Source: Pseudomonas sp. NC02 (lineage in GTDB: Bacteria > Pseudomonadota > Gammaproteobacteria > Pseudomonadales > Pseudomonadaceae). Taken from it: a stretch of 64,000 nucleotides of DNA. Below are positions 18,917-28,871 of this stretch, in pieces. Under the pieces are notes generated by a model, which was given only the letters and a program-made list of their open reading frames with translations, was not told the DNA's origin and did not search any database. The DNA lies in the NCBI RefSeq assembly GCF_002874965.1, contig NZ_CP025624.1, positions 3,038,001 through 3,102,000 on the forward strand. The letters are read 5' to 3'. A program made the translations under genes and the position numbers. How positions within the stretch are numbered: the first letter of the stretch is position 1; each line of letters opens with the position of its first letter.

Positions 18917-21900
18917 ACCTGTCCGGACCTTTCATTCGCCGGCCGGTAGCCACCATGCTGCTGAGCCTGGCGATCATGCTGCTGGGCGGCGTCAGCTTCA
19001 ACCTGTTGCCGGTGTCGCCATTGCCGCAGATCGATTTCCCGGTGATCGTGGTGTCGGCCAGCTTGCCGGGGGCCAGCCCCGAGGTGATGGCGTCTACGGT
19101 GGCCACGCCGCTGGAGCGCTCCTTCGGCGCGATTGCCGGCATTACCACCATGAGCAGTTCGTCGAGCCAGGGTTCGACCCGGGTGATCCTGGCGTTCGAC
19201 TCCAATCGCGACATCAACGGCGCGGCGCGGGAAGTGCAGGCGGCGATCAACGCCTCGCGTAACCTGCTGCCAAGCGGCATGCGCAGCATGCCCACCTACA
19301 AGAAAATCAACCCGTCCCAGGCGCCCATCATGGTGCTGTCCCTGACCTCGGACGTGTTGCCCAAGGGCCAGTTGTACGACCTGGCCTCGACCATCCTGTC
19401 CCAGAGCCTGTCCCAGGTGCCGGGCGTGGGTGAAGTGCAGATCGGCGGCAGCTCGTTGCCCGCCGTGCGTATCGAACTGGAACCCAAGGCCCTCGACCAG
19501 TACGGCGTGGCCCTGGACGATGTGCGTAATACCATCGCCAATGCCAACGTGCGCCGGCCCAAGGGTTCGCTGGAGGACAGCCAGCGCAACTGGCAGATCC
19601 AGGCCAACGACCAGCTGGAAAAGGCCAAGGACTATGAACCGCTGCTGATCCGCTACCAGAATGGCGCGGCCTTGCGCCTGGGGGATGTGGCGAAGATCAG
19701 CGACGGCGTCGAGGACCGCTACAACAGCGGCTTCTTCAACAATGACTCGGCGGTGCTGCTGGTGATCAACCGCCAGTCCGGCGCCAACATCATCGAGACG
19801 GTGAAGCAGATCAAGGCACAACTGCCGGCCTTGCAGGCGGTGTTGCCGTCCAGCGTCAAGCTGAACCTGGCCATGGACCGTTCGCCGGTGATCACCGCCA
19901 CCTTGCACGAAGCCGAGATGACCCTGCTGATTGCCGTGGCCCTGGTGATCCTGGTGGTGTACCTGTTCCTCGGCAACTTCCGCGCCTCGCTGATTCCCAC
20001 CCTGGCGGTGCCGGTGTCGCTGGTGGGTACGTTTGCAGTGATGTACCTGTTCGGCTTTTCCCTGAACAACCTGTCGCTGATGGCGCTGATCCTCGCCACC
20101 GGCCTGGTGGTGGACGATGCCATCGTGGTGCTGGAGAACATTTCCCGGCACATCGACGAGGGTGTGCCGCCGATGAAGGCGGCGTACCTGGGGGCCCAGG
20201 AAGTCGGCTTCACCTTGCTGTCGATGAACGTCTCGCTGGTGGCGGTGTTCCTCTCGATCCTGTTCATGGGCGGTATCGTTACCAGCCTGTTCCGCGAGTT
20301 TTCCATCACCCTCGCAGCGGCGATCATCGTCTCGCTGGTGGTGTCGCTGACCCTGACCCCGATGCTCTGCGCCCGCTGGCTCAAGCCCCATGTCAAAGGC
20401 CAGGAGACAGGCTTGCAGCGCTGGAGCCAGAAGATCAACGACCGCATGGTGGCAGGCTATGCCCGCAGCCTGGACTGGGTGCTGCGCCACAAGCGCCTGA
20501 CGCTGCTCAGCCTGTTGGTGACCATCGGGGTCAACGTCGCGCTGTATGTGGTGGTGCCGAAAACCTTCATGCCCCAGCAGGACACCGGGCAACTGATCGG
20601 CTTTGTGCGTGGCGACGACGGGCTGTCATTCAGTGTGATGCAGCCGAAGATGGAAATCTTCCGCAAGGCGGTCCTGCAGGACCCCGCGGTGTTGAGCGTG
20701 GCAGGCTTTATTGGCGGCAACAGCGGCACCAACAACGCGGTGATGCTGGTGCGGCTCAAGCCCATCAGCGAACGCAAGATTTCTGCCCAGGCGGTGATCG
20801 AGCGCATGCGCAAGAATGTGCCACTGGTGCCCGGCGGGCGCCTGATGCTGATGGCTGACCAGGACCTGCAATTCGGCGGCGGCCGCGACCAGACCACCTC
20901 GCAGTATTCCTACATCCTGCAAAGCGGCGACCTGGCGGCCTTGCGCCTGTGGTACCCGAAAGTGGTTGCCGCGTTGCGTGAGCTGCCGGAGCTGACCGCC
21001 ATCGATGCCCGTGAAGGACGTGGGGCGGCCCAGGTGACGTTGATTGTCGACCGCGACCAGGCCAAGCGCCTGGGCATTGACATGGACATGGTCACTGCCG
21101 TGCTCAACAACGCCTACAGCCAGCGGCAGATTTCCACCATCTACGACAGCCTCAACCAGTACCAGGTGGTGATGGAGGTCAATCCGAAGTACGCCCAGGA
21201 CCCGATCACCCTCAATCAGATGCAGGTGATCACGTCCACCGGTGCGCGCGTGCCGCTGTCGGCCATCGCTCACTATGAGAACAGCCTGGCGGACGACCGG
21301 GTCAGCCATGAAGGCCAGTTCGCCTCGGAAAACATTGCCTTTGATATGTCGCCCGGCGTCACGGTGGAGCAGGGCACGGCCGCCATTGAGCGGGCGATTG
21401 CCAAGGTCGGCCTGCCGGAAGAGGTGATCGCGAAGATGGCCGGTACGGCCGACGCCTTCGCCGCCACCCAGAAAGGCCAGCCGTTCATGATCCTCGGTGC
21501 ACTGGTAGCGGTGTACCTGGTATTGGGGATTCTGTATGAGAGCTATATCCACCCGCTGACCATTCTGTCGACCTTGCCGTCGGCGGGGGTGGGCGCCTTG
21601 CTTTCGATTTACCTGCTGGGGGGCGAGTTCAGCCTGATCTCGCTGCTGGGGCTGTTCCTGCTGATCGGGGTGGTGAAGAAAAACGCGATCCTGATGATCG
21701 ACCTTGCGCTGCAACTGGAACGCAAGGACGGCATGAGCCCGCTGGAATCGATCCGCGCCGCCTGCCTGGTGCGGCTGCGCCCGATCCTGATGACCACGCT
21801 GGCGGCGATTCTTGGCGCCGTGCCGCTGCTGCTCAGCACGGCCGAAGGCGCGGAAATGCGCCAGCCCCTGGGCCTGACGATTATCGGCGGGCTGGTGTTC

Positions 21901-22020
21901 AGCCAGATCCTGACCCTCTACACCACGCCTGTGGTTTACCTTTATCTCGACCGCCTGCGCCACCGTTTCAACGGTTGGCGCGGAGTGCGTACCGATGCTG
22001 CCCTGGACACTGCGCTATGA
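18913..22020 (+). CDS. muxC: RND efflux transporter, MuxC/MdtC-like
   Basis: A 1035-residue partner of MuxB, starting [20 protein letters not shown]. The helix-4 proton-relay pair is present in [21 protein letters not shown], and the second half carries [14 protein letters not shown]. The porter and docking domains are complete, with no frameshift. The start overlaps the muxB stop by four bases and the gene runs into opmB with an ATGA overlap. MuxB and MuxC are clearly homologous but well diverged, as expected for subunits with separate roles in a B2C trimer. Confidence 0.93.
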   Translation: MNLSGPFIRRPVATMLLSLAIMLLGGVSFNLLPVSPLPQIDFPVIVVSASLPGASPEVMASTVATPLERSFGAIAGITTMSSSSSQGSTRVILAFDSNRDINGAAREVQAAINASRNLLPSGMRSMPTYKKINPSQAPIMVLSLTSDVLPKGQLYDLASTILSQSLSQVPGVGEVQIGGSSLPAVRIELEPKALDQYGVALDDVRNTIANANVRRPKGSLEDSQRNWQIQANDQLEKAKDYEPLLIRYQNGAALRLGDVAKISDGVEDRYNSGFFNNDSAVLLVINRQSGANIIETVKQIKAQLPALQAVLPSSVKLNLAMDRSPVITATLHEAEMTLLIAVALVILVVYLFLGNFRASLIPTLAVPVSLVGTFAVMYLFGFSLNNLSLMALILATGLVVDDAIVVLENISRHIDEGVPPMKAAYLGAQEVGFTLLSMNVSLVAVFLSILFMGGIVTSLFREFSITLAAAIIVSLVVSLTLTPMLCARWLKPHVKGQETGLQRWSQKINDRMVAGYARSLDWVLRHKRLTLLSLLVTIGVNVALYVVVPKTFMPQQDTGQLIGFVRGDDGLSFSVMQPKMEIFRKAVLQDPAVLSVAGFIGGNSGTNNAVMLVRLKPISERKISAQAVIERMRKNVPLVPGGRLMLMADQDLQFGGGRDQTTSQYSYILQSGDLAALRLWYPKVVAALRELPELTAIDAREGRGAAQVTLIVDRDQAKRLGIDMDMVTAVLNNAYSQRQISTIYDSLNQYQVVMEVNPKYAQDPITLNQMQVITSTGARVPLSAIAHYENSLADDRVSHEGQFASENIAFDMSPGVTVEQGTAAIERAIAKVGLPEEVIAKMAGTADAFAATQKGQPFMILGALVAVYLVLGILYESYIHPLTILSTLPSAGVGALLSIYLLGGEFSLISLLGLFLLIGVVKKNAILMIDLALQLERKDGMSPLESIRAACLVRLRPILMTTLAAILGAVPLLLSTAEGAEMRQPLGLTIIGGLVFSQILTLYTTPVVYLYLDRLRHRFNGWRGVRTDAALDTAL

Positions 22021-23495
22021 CCGATTCAACGTTTCCCACCGTGCAACGTCTGGCGATGACTCGCGGCTCAAAGCTGCTGAGCCTGGCCCTGTGCGGCGTG
22101 ATGCTCAGCGCCTGCGCCGTCGGCCCGGACTACAAACGCCCCGAATTGACCGAGCCTGCCCAGTACAAAGAGGCCCAGGGCTGGCGCCAGGCCGCGCCCA
22201 GCGACTCGCTGGCCCGGGGCGCCTGGTGGGAGCTGTACGGCGACAAACAACTCAATGAGCTGGTAGAAAAACTCAACAGCTCCAACCAGACCGTGGCCCA
22301 GGCCGAGGCGCGTTATCGCCAGGCCGCCTCGCAGGTGCGCAGTGCCCGTGGGGCGTTCTTCCCCACGGTTGACCTGAGTGCCTCGAAAAGCCGGGCCAGC
22401 CAGGGTACCGGCAGCAGTAACGCCAGCCTCAGCAGCTCCAGCAGCGGTATTCGCGACACCCTCAACACCCAGTTGGGCGTGAGCTGGGAAGCCGATATCT
22501 GGGGCAAACTGCGCCGGGGCCTGGAAGCCAATGAAGCCAGCGCCGAAGCCAGCGCGGCGGATCTTGCGGCGATGCGCCTGAGCCAGCAATCGGAACTGGT
22601 GCAGGATTACCTGCAACTGCGGGTCATGGACGAACAGACCCGTTTGCTGCAGGCCACGGTGGACACCTACCAGCGCTCCCTGCAGATGACCCAGAACCAA
22701 TACCGCGCCGGTGTCTCGGGCAAGGACGCCATCGCCCAGGCCCAGACCCAGCTGAAAAGCACCCAGGCCAGCATGATCGACCTGATCTGGCAGCGGGCGC
22801 AGCTGGAAAACGCAATTGCCGTGCTGATCGGTGTGCCGCCGGCCAACTTCAACCTGGCGGTGAGCAAGGACATTCCGGCGCTGCCGCAGATTCCGGTGAG
22901 CCTGCCGTCGCAACTGCTGGAGCGCCGCCCGGATATCGCTCAGGCGGAGCGCTCGGTGATCGCGGCCAACGCCAACATCGGCGTGGCCAAGACCGCTTAC
23001 TACCCGGACCTGACCCTGAGCCTGGCCGGCGGCTACTCCAGCAGCACCTACGCCGACTGGATCAGCCTGCCGAACCGCTTCTGGTCGGTGGGGCCGAAAC
23101 TCGCCATGACCCTGTTCGACGGGGGCCAGCGTTCGGCCGAAGTTGACCGCGCCGAGGCGTCCTACGATGAAACCGTGGCCAAGTACCGCCAGACCGTACT
23201 CGACGGTTTCCGCGAGGTGGAAAACTACATGGTCCAGCTCAAGGTCCTGGAAGACGAGGCGGTCGTGAGTAACGAGGCCCTCGAAGCGGCCCGGGAATCC
23301 CTGCGCCTGACCCAGAACCAGTACAAGGCCGGGTTGATCGCCTATCTCGATGTGGTCACCGTGCAAGCCACCGCCCTGAGCAACGAGCGTACGGTGCTGA
23401 CCCTGCTGCAAACCCGGCTGGTTGCCAGTGTGCAACTGATCGCTGCACTGGGCGGTGGTTGGGATGGCCAAATGCAGCTGAGCGACAAGAAGTAA
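22017..23495 (+). CDS. opmB: Outer-membrane efflux channel lipoprotein, OprM/OpmB family
   Basis: A 492-residue outer membrane factor. A lipoprotein signal with lipobox LSAC (KLLSLALCGVMLSACAVGPDYKRP) is followed by two TolC-like repeats with long helices rich in A, Q and E; AVGPDYKRP and LLERRPDIAQAERSVIAANA are typical of this family. It completes the tripartite pump by forming the outer-membrane exit duct. I used the ATG at 22017, which overlaps the muxC stop; an alternative ATG at 22056 would give a shorter signal peptide (MTRGSKLL...). The operon ends here, followed by a REPIN. Confidence 0.92.
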   Translation: MTDSTFPTVQRLAMTRGSKLLSLALCGVMLSACAVGPDYKRPELTEPAQYKEAQGWRQAAPSDSLARGAWWELYGDKQLNELVEKLNSSNQTVAQAEARYRQAASQVRSARGAFFPTVDLSASKSRASQGTGSSNASLSSSSSGIRDTLNTQLGVSWEADIWGKLRRGLEANEASAEASAADLAAMRLSQQSELVQDYLQLRVMDEQTRLLQATVDTYQRSLQMTQNQYRAGVSGKDAIAQAQTQLKSTQASMIDLIWQRAQLENAIAVLIGVPPANFNLAVSKDIPALPQIPVSLPSQLLERRPDIAQAERSVIAANANIGVAKTAYYPDLTLSLAGGYSSSTYADWISLPNRFWSVGPKLAMTLFDGGQRSAEVDRAEASYDETVAKYRQTVLDGFREVENYMVQLKVLEDEAVVSNEALEAARESLRLTQNQYKAGLIAYLDVVTVQATALSNERTVLTLLQTRLVASVQLIAALGGGWDGQMQLSDKK

Positions 23496-23523
23496 ACCCC
23501 GCTCTGGCTGGTGTACGGGCTTG

Positions 23524-23612
23524 TGTGGGAGCGGGCTTGCTCGCGAAAACGGCGGGTCAGTCAACTGTGTATGAACTGACCCGCCGCTTTCGCGGGCAAG
23601 CCCGCTCCCACA
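23524..23612. repeat. REPIN, copy 2
   Basis: Inverted REP pair downstream of opmB: TGTGGGAGCGGGCTTGCTCG at the left and CGGGCAAGCCCGCTCCCACA at the right. The right half differs from the other copies by one base (CGCGGGCAAG rather than CGCGAGCAAG), as is common in REPIN populations. The inner arms (GGCGGGTCAG / CTGACCCGCC) also pair, so the transcript could form one long hairpin ending the mux operon. Confidence 0.88.
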
Positions 23613-23769
23613 AGGGTTCTGCGGTGTTTTTGAGCCAGCGGATTGGCGTCAAATTTTGAATGATGGCTATACGACAATATTTCAGGTGTACAAGATTTAT
23701 TCTCGCTACAATCCCTGACTTTTCAGCCCGGCACGGATGCCGTTCGGCCCATAGGTCACGAGAAGTCCC

Positions 23770-25863
23770 ATGCTCACCGGTAGTTATTCCCCCGCCCTGG
23801 TCCTGATTTCCCTGTTCGTCGCGATCCTCGCATCCTATACGGCGTTGGACCTGACCGGCCGCATCGCCACTGCCAGGGGCCGCGCGGTGTACCTGTGGAT
23901 GGGCGGCGGCGCGCTGGCGATGGGCGTGGGGATCTGGTCGATGCACTTTATCGGCATGCTCGCCTTCCGCCTGCCCATCAGCCTCGGCTATGACGTCGGC
24001 ATCACGGCGCTGTCGTTGTTGATCGCGATCCTGTCCAGCGGTTTTGCCTTGTGGCTGGTGAGCCAGCCGCGTTTGCCGGCGTGGCAACTGGCATTTGGCG
24101 CATTGATCATGGGCGCCGGCATCAGCGCCATGCACTACACTGGCATGGCCGCCATGCGCATGACCCCCGGCATCGACTACGACCCCACGCTGTTCACCGC
24201 CTCGTTGCTGATTGCCGTGGGTGCGTCGGCGGCGGCGTTGTGGATTGCCTTCAACCTGCGGCGCAACACGCCGTATGTGCGGTTGGCCCGAGGCGGGGCG
24301 GCGATGGTGATGGGCGTGGCGATTGTCGGCATGCACTACACCGGCATGGCCGCCGCGCGTTTCGCCGATGGCAGCTTCTGCGGCGCGGCCCTGGACGGCT
24401 TGAGTGGCAAGGGCCTGGATAACCTGGTGCTGGTTACCACCCTGGCAGTGTTGATCATCGCGCTGCTGACCTCCCTGGCCGACGCCCGCCTGGAAGCCCG
24501 CACCGCGGTGTTGGCCGACTCCCTGACCCAGGCCAACCAGGAACTCACCCACCTGGCCCTGCACGACATGCTCACCGGCTTGCCCAATCGCACCCTGCTC
24601 GCCGACCGGATCCAGCAGGCGATACAGCGGGTGAACGAAGAGGGCGGCTGCTTCGCGCTGATGTTTATCGACCTGGACGGCTTCAAGCCGGTGAATGACG
24701 CTTTTGGTCACCACATGGGCGACCAGCTGTTGCAGCAAGTCGGCCTGCGCCTGCGCGAAGACTTGCGCAGCCAGGACACCCTGGCCCGCATCGGCGGTGA
24801 CGAGTTTGTATTGCTGGTGCAATTGGGCCAGCCCGACGATGCGTTACGCCTGGCCGAGCGCCAGGTGGGCATGATCAACCAGGCCTTCCACGTCGCCGAG
24901 CATGAGCTGAAAATCTCCGCCAGCATCGGCATCGCACTGTTCCCCGGCAACGGCGCCACGCCCCAGGAACTGCTGATGAACGCCGACGCGGCGATGTATC
25001 ACGCCAAGGGCATGGGCAAGAACGGCTACAGCTTTTTCGACGTGTCGATGAACACCAATGCGCGCAAGCAACTGCAACTGCTGCAGGACTTGCGCAATGC
25101 CGTGGAGCACGAGCAGTTCCGGCTTTATTACCAGCCCAAGTTCGACGCCATCAGCGGCCGCCCGGTCGGTGCCGAGGCGCTGCTGCGCTGGGAGCACCCG
25201 CAACAAGGCCTGTTGTTGCCGGACAAGTTTATCGAGCTGGCGGAAAAGACCGGGCTGATCATCCCCATCGGCGAATGGGTACTCAACGAAGCCTGCCGCC
25301 AGATGCAGGTGTGGTATGCCCAGGGCTATCACGACTGGCGCATTGCCGTGAACCTGTCGGCGTTGCAGTTCTGCCACGCCGGGCTGGTCAAGAGTGTCGC
25401 CGCTGCCCTGGAACGCCACCGCTTGCCAGCCAACAGCCTGACCCTGGAAATCACCGAAACCACCGCCATGAGCGATGCCGACGCGAGCATGACGGTGTTG
25501 CAGAAGCTTTCGGACATGGGCGTCGACCTGTCCATCGACGACTTCGGTACCGGCTATTCGAGCCTGATGTACCTCAAGCGCCTGCCGGCCAATGAGTTGA
25601 AGATCGACCGGGGCTTCGTGCGTGACCTGGAGCACGACAGCGACGACGCCGCTATCGTCTCGGCCATCGTCGCCCTCGGTCAGGCCCTGGGCCTGCGCAT
25701 TGTGGCCGAGGGTGTAGAGACCGACTCACAGCAGAGCTTCCTCACCCGGCTGGGCTGCGATTCGCTTCAGGGGTATCTGCTGGGGCATCCGTTGCCGGCC
25801 GAGGGTTTCATGGCCGACATCCAGCGCGCCGAGCAGGTGGTGAGTGTGCATTCGGTGATGTGA
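23770..25863 (+). CDS. MHYT-GGDEF-EAL cyclic-di-GMP enzyme (MucR-like)
   Basis: A 697-residue membrane protein. Residues 1 to about 240 form the MHYT sensor with three MH(Y/F)xGM motifs (SMHFIGM, AMHYTGM, GMHYTGM) in a seven-helix domain thought to bind copper and sense gases. The diguanylate cyclase domain has an intact GGDEF at 342-346, with an RxxD inhibitory site (RSQD) five residues before it. The phosphodiesterase domain has EAL at 469-471 (GAEALLRWEHP), DDFGTGYSSL, and KIDRGF and EGVE motifs, so both activities look possible. The architecture and length resemble P. aeruginosa MucR (alginate, NO response). It stands alone after a REPIN, with GAGAAG as ribosome binding site. Confidence 0.93.
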   Translation: MLTGSYSPALVLISLFVAILASYTALDLTGRIATARGRAVYLWMGGGALAMGVGIWSMHFIGMLAFRLPISLGYDVGITALSLLIAILSSGFALWLVSQPRLPAWQLAFGALIMGAGISAMHYTGMAAMRMTPGIDYDPTLFTASLLIAVGASAAALWIAFNLRRNTPYVRLARGGAAMVMGVAIVGMHYTGMAAARFADGSFCGAALDGLSGKGLDNLVLVTTLAVLIIALLTSLADARLEARTAVLADSLTQANQELTHLALHDMLTGLPNRTLLADRIQQAIQRVNEEGGCFALMFIDLDGFKPVNDAFGHHMGDQLLQQVGLRLREDLRSQDTLARIGGDEFVLLVQLGQPDDALRLAERQVGMINQAFHVAEHELKISASIGIALFPGNGATPQELLMNADAAMYHAKGMGKNGYSFFDVSMNTNARKQLQLLQDLRNAVEHEQFRLYYQPKFDAISGRPVGAEALLRWEHPQQGLLLPDKFIELAEKTGLIIPIGEWVLNEACRQMQVWYAQGYHDWRIAVNLSALQFCHAGLVKSVAAALERHRLPANSLTLEITETTAMSDADASMTVLQKLSDMGVDLSIDDFGTGYSSLMYLKRLPANELKIDRGFVRDLEHDSDDAAIVSAIVALGQALGLRIVAEGVETDSQQSFLTRLGCDSLQGYLLGHPLPAEGFMADIQRAEQVVSVHSVM

Positions 25864-25935
25864 GCCCATGCAAAACCTGCAGGGCGCAGGTAGTATTGGA
25901 TCCATCAGCTCACGTTGAACCAGGAGACCTTACAC

Positions 25936-26682
25936 ATGGACAAAGTCGTCGTCATCACCGGTGGCAGTCGTGGGATCGGCGCCGCCACGGCGCTGCTGGC
26001 CGCCGCCCAGGGCTATCGCATCTGTATCAATTACCAGGCCGATGAAGACGCCGCCCACCGCGTACTTGAGCAAGTGCGTGCCCTCGGCGCCCAAGCGATT
26101 GCCGTGCGGGCTGATGTCAGCATCGAAGACGAAGTGATTGGCCTGTTCCACCGGGTCGATACCGAACTGGGCCGGGTGACGGCACTGGTCAACAACGCAG
26201 GTACCGTCGGGCACAAGTCGCGGGTCGATGAGATGTCCGAGTTCCGCATTCTGAAGACCCTCAGGACCAATGTGTTGGGGCCGATCCTGTGTGCCAAGCA
26301 TGCGCTGCTGCGCATGTCGCCCAAGCATGGCGGGCAGGGCGGCAGCATCGTCAACGTTTCATCGGCCGCCGCGCGGTTGGGCTCGCCGGGGGAGTATGTG
26401 GATTACGCCGCGTCCAAGGGCGCGCTGGATACCTTCACTCTCGGGCTCTCCAAGGAAGTGGCGGGCGAGGGGATCCGGGTCAATGGCGTGCGTCCCGGGT
26501 TTATTTTCACCGACTTCCACGCCCTGAGCGGCGACCCGGATCGGGTCAGCAAGCTTGAACCGGGCATCCCCATGGCCCGTGGCGGGCGTGCAGAGGAAGT
26601 CGCGGAAGGGATTATCTGGCTGCTCTCGGACAAGGCGTCCTATGCGACGGGAACCTTTCTTGACCTGGCGGGCGGTCGGTAG
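25936..26682 (+). CDS. Short-chain dehydrogenase/reductase (SDR)
   Basis: A 248-residue classical SDR: the cofactor motif TGGSRGIGAAT at residues 8-18, NNAG, the catalytic serine in VNVSSAAARLG, YxxxK as YAASK, and PGFIFTDF after it. The end of the protein (WLLSDKASYATGTFLDLAGGR) is typical of NAD(P)H-dependent oxidoreductases related to glucose 1-dehydrogenase or 3-oxoacyl-ACP reductase. The substrate cannot be inferred from the neighbours. AGGAG at 22-26 of the 259xx line (25922-25926) supports the ATG at 25936 over the frame's upstream ATG. Confidence 0.92.
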   Translation: MDKVVVITGGSRGIGAATALLAAAQGYRICINYQADEDAAHRVLEQVRALGAQAIAVRADVSIEDEVIGLFHRVDTELGRVTALVNNAGTVGHKSRVDEMSEFRILKTLRTNVLGPILCAKHALLRMSPKHGGQGGSIVNVSSAAARLGSPGEYVDYAASKGALDTFTLGLSKEVAGEGIRVNGVRPGFIFTDFHALSGDPDRVSKLEPGIPMARGGRAEEVAEGIIWLLSDKASYATGTFLDLAGGR

Positions 26683-26693
26683 TTTTGTACCGC

Positions 26694-26723
26694 CTGTGGC
26701 GAGGGGCACGCCGCTCGCCACAG
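26694..26723. repeat. Short palindrome (GTGGCGAG family), possible terminator
   Basis: CTGTGGCGAG (26694-26703) pairs perfectly with CTCGCCACAG (26714-26723) across a 10-base loop. It lies between the SDR gene and a convergent hypothetical gene. There is no T-run, so it is more likely a REP-like palindrome or a simple convergent barrier than a classic intrinsic terminator. Confidence 0.6.
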
Positions 26724-26731
26724 CCCAGGTA

Positions 26732-27190
26732 TCAGGCGCCGCGCAGCGCTTCATAGCCCCTGAGGGAAAACGCCTTGAGCAGGCTGGCCTCCGAGTCTGG
26801 ATGAATGGCGTAGCCGTGATTCGAAAAACCGTCCAGGACACCGTTGCGGCTATGGCTGGCGCTTAATTTGAGATCGTCCACATTGTCGATAAATCGCAGT
26901 ACCTTATCCAGGTTGTAGGTGGCGTCGGCGCGAGAGTCCGGGTCTTGGTTGGCCGCGCTCCAGTCACCCACCTGGCGCTTCAGGTCATCGCTCACTTCGT
27001 AGTGGTCGCGGTTATCCAGGAAGTTCTTCAGCACAGGGCTTTGTTCGGTAATCTGGTCACTTGATCGATGATCTCCCGCGGGGCGCCCGGTAGCGCCTGT
27101 CATTTCGCGCACCTGTTGCTGCTCTGCGGCACGCATATAGTGGGGAGGAACGGGAAGGGGTCGCAGGCCGGCAGCTGAAGAAATAGTCAT
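26732..27190 (-). CDS. Hypothetical protein, 152 residues
   Basis: I do not recognise a family. The protein begins MTISSAAGLRPLPVPPHYMRAA, with no signal peptide or membrane segment, and is polar and acidic (for example DNRDHYEVSDDLKRQVGDW). The disordered N-terminal 45 residues (Pro, Ala, Gln, Ser-rich) followed by a helical C-terminal part are reminiscent of small secreted or chaperoned proteins, but no secretion genes are nearby. It is convergent with the SDR gene and followed upstream by its own 100-base leader before the MocR gene. Coding is supported by a complete frame with Pseudomonas-like codon use; function is unknown. Confidence 0.65.
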   Translation of the reverse strand: MTISSAAGLRPLPVPPHYMRAAEQQQVREMTGATGRPAGDHRSSDQITEQSPVLKNFLDNRDHYEVSDDLKRQVGDWSAANQDPDSRADATYNLDKVLRFIDNVDDLKLSASHSRNGVLDGFSNHGYAIHPDSEASLLKAFSLRGYEALRGA

Positions 27191-27291
27191 AAGGCATCTC
27201 TGATGTGAACCAAGTGAATGCGCTCTTTCTATCGTAAGAAATAGCGCACTCCTGTGTGGTTCTTAGCCCGGCTACGGTTCCCATCCGTAGG

Positions 27292-28701
27292 TTAAAACGA
27301 CCGCACAATCTTCCCCAGCGTCTCCATCGCCTTCTCACACGACTCATCCCACGGGCTGCCGTAGTTCAAGCGAATGCAGTTCCTGAAGCGCTGTGTCGGC
27401 GAGAAGATCGGTCCCGGTGCGATGCTGATGCCCTGGGCCAGCGCCATCTGGAACAACTTCAACGAGTCGGTTTGTTCCGGCAATTCCAGCCACAGGAAGT
27501 AGCCGCCGGCAGGCTGGCTGACCCGTGTCTGCGCCGGGAAATAGCGCGCGATGGCGGCGAGCATGGCGCTTTGCTGTTCTTCCAGCGCGTAACGCAATTT
27601 ACGCAGGTGCCGGTCGTACCCGCCGTGTTGCAGGTAATCGGCAATCGCCGCCTGGGCGGGCATCGAGGCACACAGCGACGTCATCAATTTCAGCCGCTCG
27701 ATCTTCTGCGCATAACGTCCGGCGGCGACCCAGCCGATGCGGTAGCCCGGAGCCAGGCTCTTGGCGAACGAGCCGCAATGCATCACCAGGCCTTCTGTGT
27801 CGAACGCCTTCGCCGGTTTGGGCGCCTGTTGACCGTAGTACAACTCGGCGTACACGTCGTCTTCGATCAGCGGCACCTGGTGGCTGCGCAGTAACTCCAC
27901 CAGTTCCTGTTTCCGGGCCTCGGGCATGGTTGCGCCCATCGGGTTCTGGAAACTGGTCATGCACCAGCAGGCCTTGATCGGGTAGCGCTCCAGGCTTTGC
28001 GCCAGCACCTTGAGGTCGATGCCATCGCGCGGGTGTACGGGGATTTCCACCGCCTTGAGTTTCAGGCGCTCGAGGATTTGCAGGCTGGCGTAGAACGCCG
28101 GTGCTTCGATGGCCACCAGGTCGCCCGGCTCGGTCACGGCTTGCAGGCACAGGTTCAGTGCTTCAAGGGCGCCGTTGGTGATCAACAGTTCTTCCATGGG
28201 CAGCATCAGCCCGCCCACCATGTAGCGCAAGGCAATTTGCCGGCGCAGTTGCGGGTTGCCCGGCGACATGTCGGTGACCACCATGCGCGGGTCCATTTCC
28301 CGGCTGGCGCTGGCCAGGGAACGGGCCAGGCGTTGCAGCGGGAACAGCGTCGGGCTGGGGAAGGCCGAGCCGAAGGGCACGGTTTGCGGGTCCTTGATGG
28401 AATCGAGCACCGAGAACACCAATTCGCTGACGTCCACCTCGGTGGACTCGTGCACATGGGCACTCACCACCGGCTCGGAAAACGGGCTGGGCGCATGGGT
28501 GTTGACGAAGTACCCGGAGCGCGGCCGGGCGCGGATCAGCCCGCGTCGCTCCAGCAGGTAGTAGGCCTGGAACACCGTGGACGGGCTGACACCGTAGGTC
28601 TGGCTGGCATAACGCACCGAAGGCACGCGCTGGCCGGGCCCGAGCACGCCGGAGCGGATCAGTTCTGCGATGTCGTCGGCGAATTTTTCGTAGCGTTTCA
28701 T
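27292..28701 (-). CDS. MocR-family regulator (GntR HTH fused to aminotransferase fold)
   Basis: A 469-residue PdxR/MocR-type regulator. An N-terminal GntR winged helix (YEKFADDIAELIRSGVLGPG, VPSVRYASQTYGVSPSTVFQA) of about 75 residues is linked to a fold-type I PLP domain with the lysine in HCGSFAKSLAPGYRIGW. These proteins use PLP or its adducts as the signal, and often control vitamin B6, GABA or amino acid genes. The usual divergent target is not obvious here: upstream (28702-28871) is a REPIN and then the end of ccoG. The target may be elsewhere, or the regulator may act on its own promoter. Confidence 0.93.
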   Translation of the reverse strand: MKRYEKFADDIAELIRSGVLGPGQRVPSVRYASQTYGVSPSTVFQAYYLLERRGLIRARPRSGYFVNTHAPSPFSEPVVSAHVHESTEVDVSELVFSVLDSIKDPQTVPFGSAFPSPTLFPLQRLARSLASASREMDPRMVVTDMSPGNPQLRRQIALRYMVGGLMLPMEELLITNGALEALNLCLQAVTEPGDLVAIEAPAFYASLQILERLKLKAVEIPVHPRDGIDLKVLAQSLERYPIKACWCMTSFQNPMGATMPEARKQELVELLRSHQVPLIEDDVYAELYYGQQAPKPAKAFDTEGLVMHCGSFAKSLAPGYRIGWVAAGRYAQKIERLKLMTSLCASMPAQAAIADYLQHGGYDRHLRKLRYALEEQQSAMLAAIARYFPAQTRVSQPAGGYFLWLELPEQTDSLKLFQMALAQGISIAPGPIFSPTQRFRNCIRLNYGSPWDESCEKAMETLGKIVRSF

Positions 28702-28751
28702 TGGGGCTCAGTGCTTTGAACAGATTTTGCTGATTGAACACAGATCAAACG

Positions 28752-28839
28752 GTGGGAGCGGGCTTGCTCGCGAAAGCAATCTTTCAGTTGATGTATCCAT
28801 TGACTGGCACACCGCTTTCGCGAGCAAGCCCGCTCCCAC
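28752..28839. repeat. REPIN, copy 3
   Basis: Inverted REP pair (GTGGGAGCGGGCTTGCTCGC ... GCGAGCAAGCCCGCTCCCAC) in the 170-base gap between the ccoG stop and the MocR gene start, both genes on the minus strand. Confidence 0.9.
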
Positions 28840-28871
28840 ATTTGATCTCCAGTGTTGCTGAAAGCTTGGGC

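Noticed and set aside
18844..20592. 582-codon minus-strand frame opposite muxC
   Set aside because: Shadow frame, no recognisable domain, no ribosome binding site.
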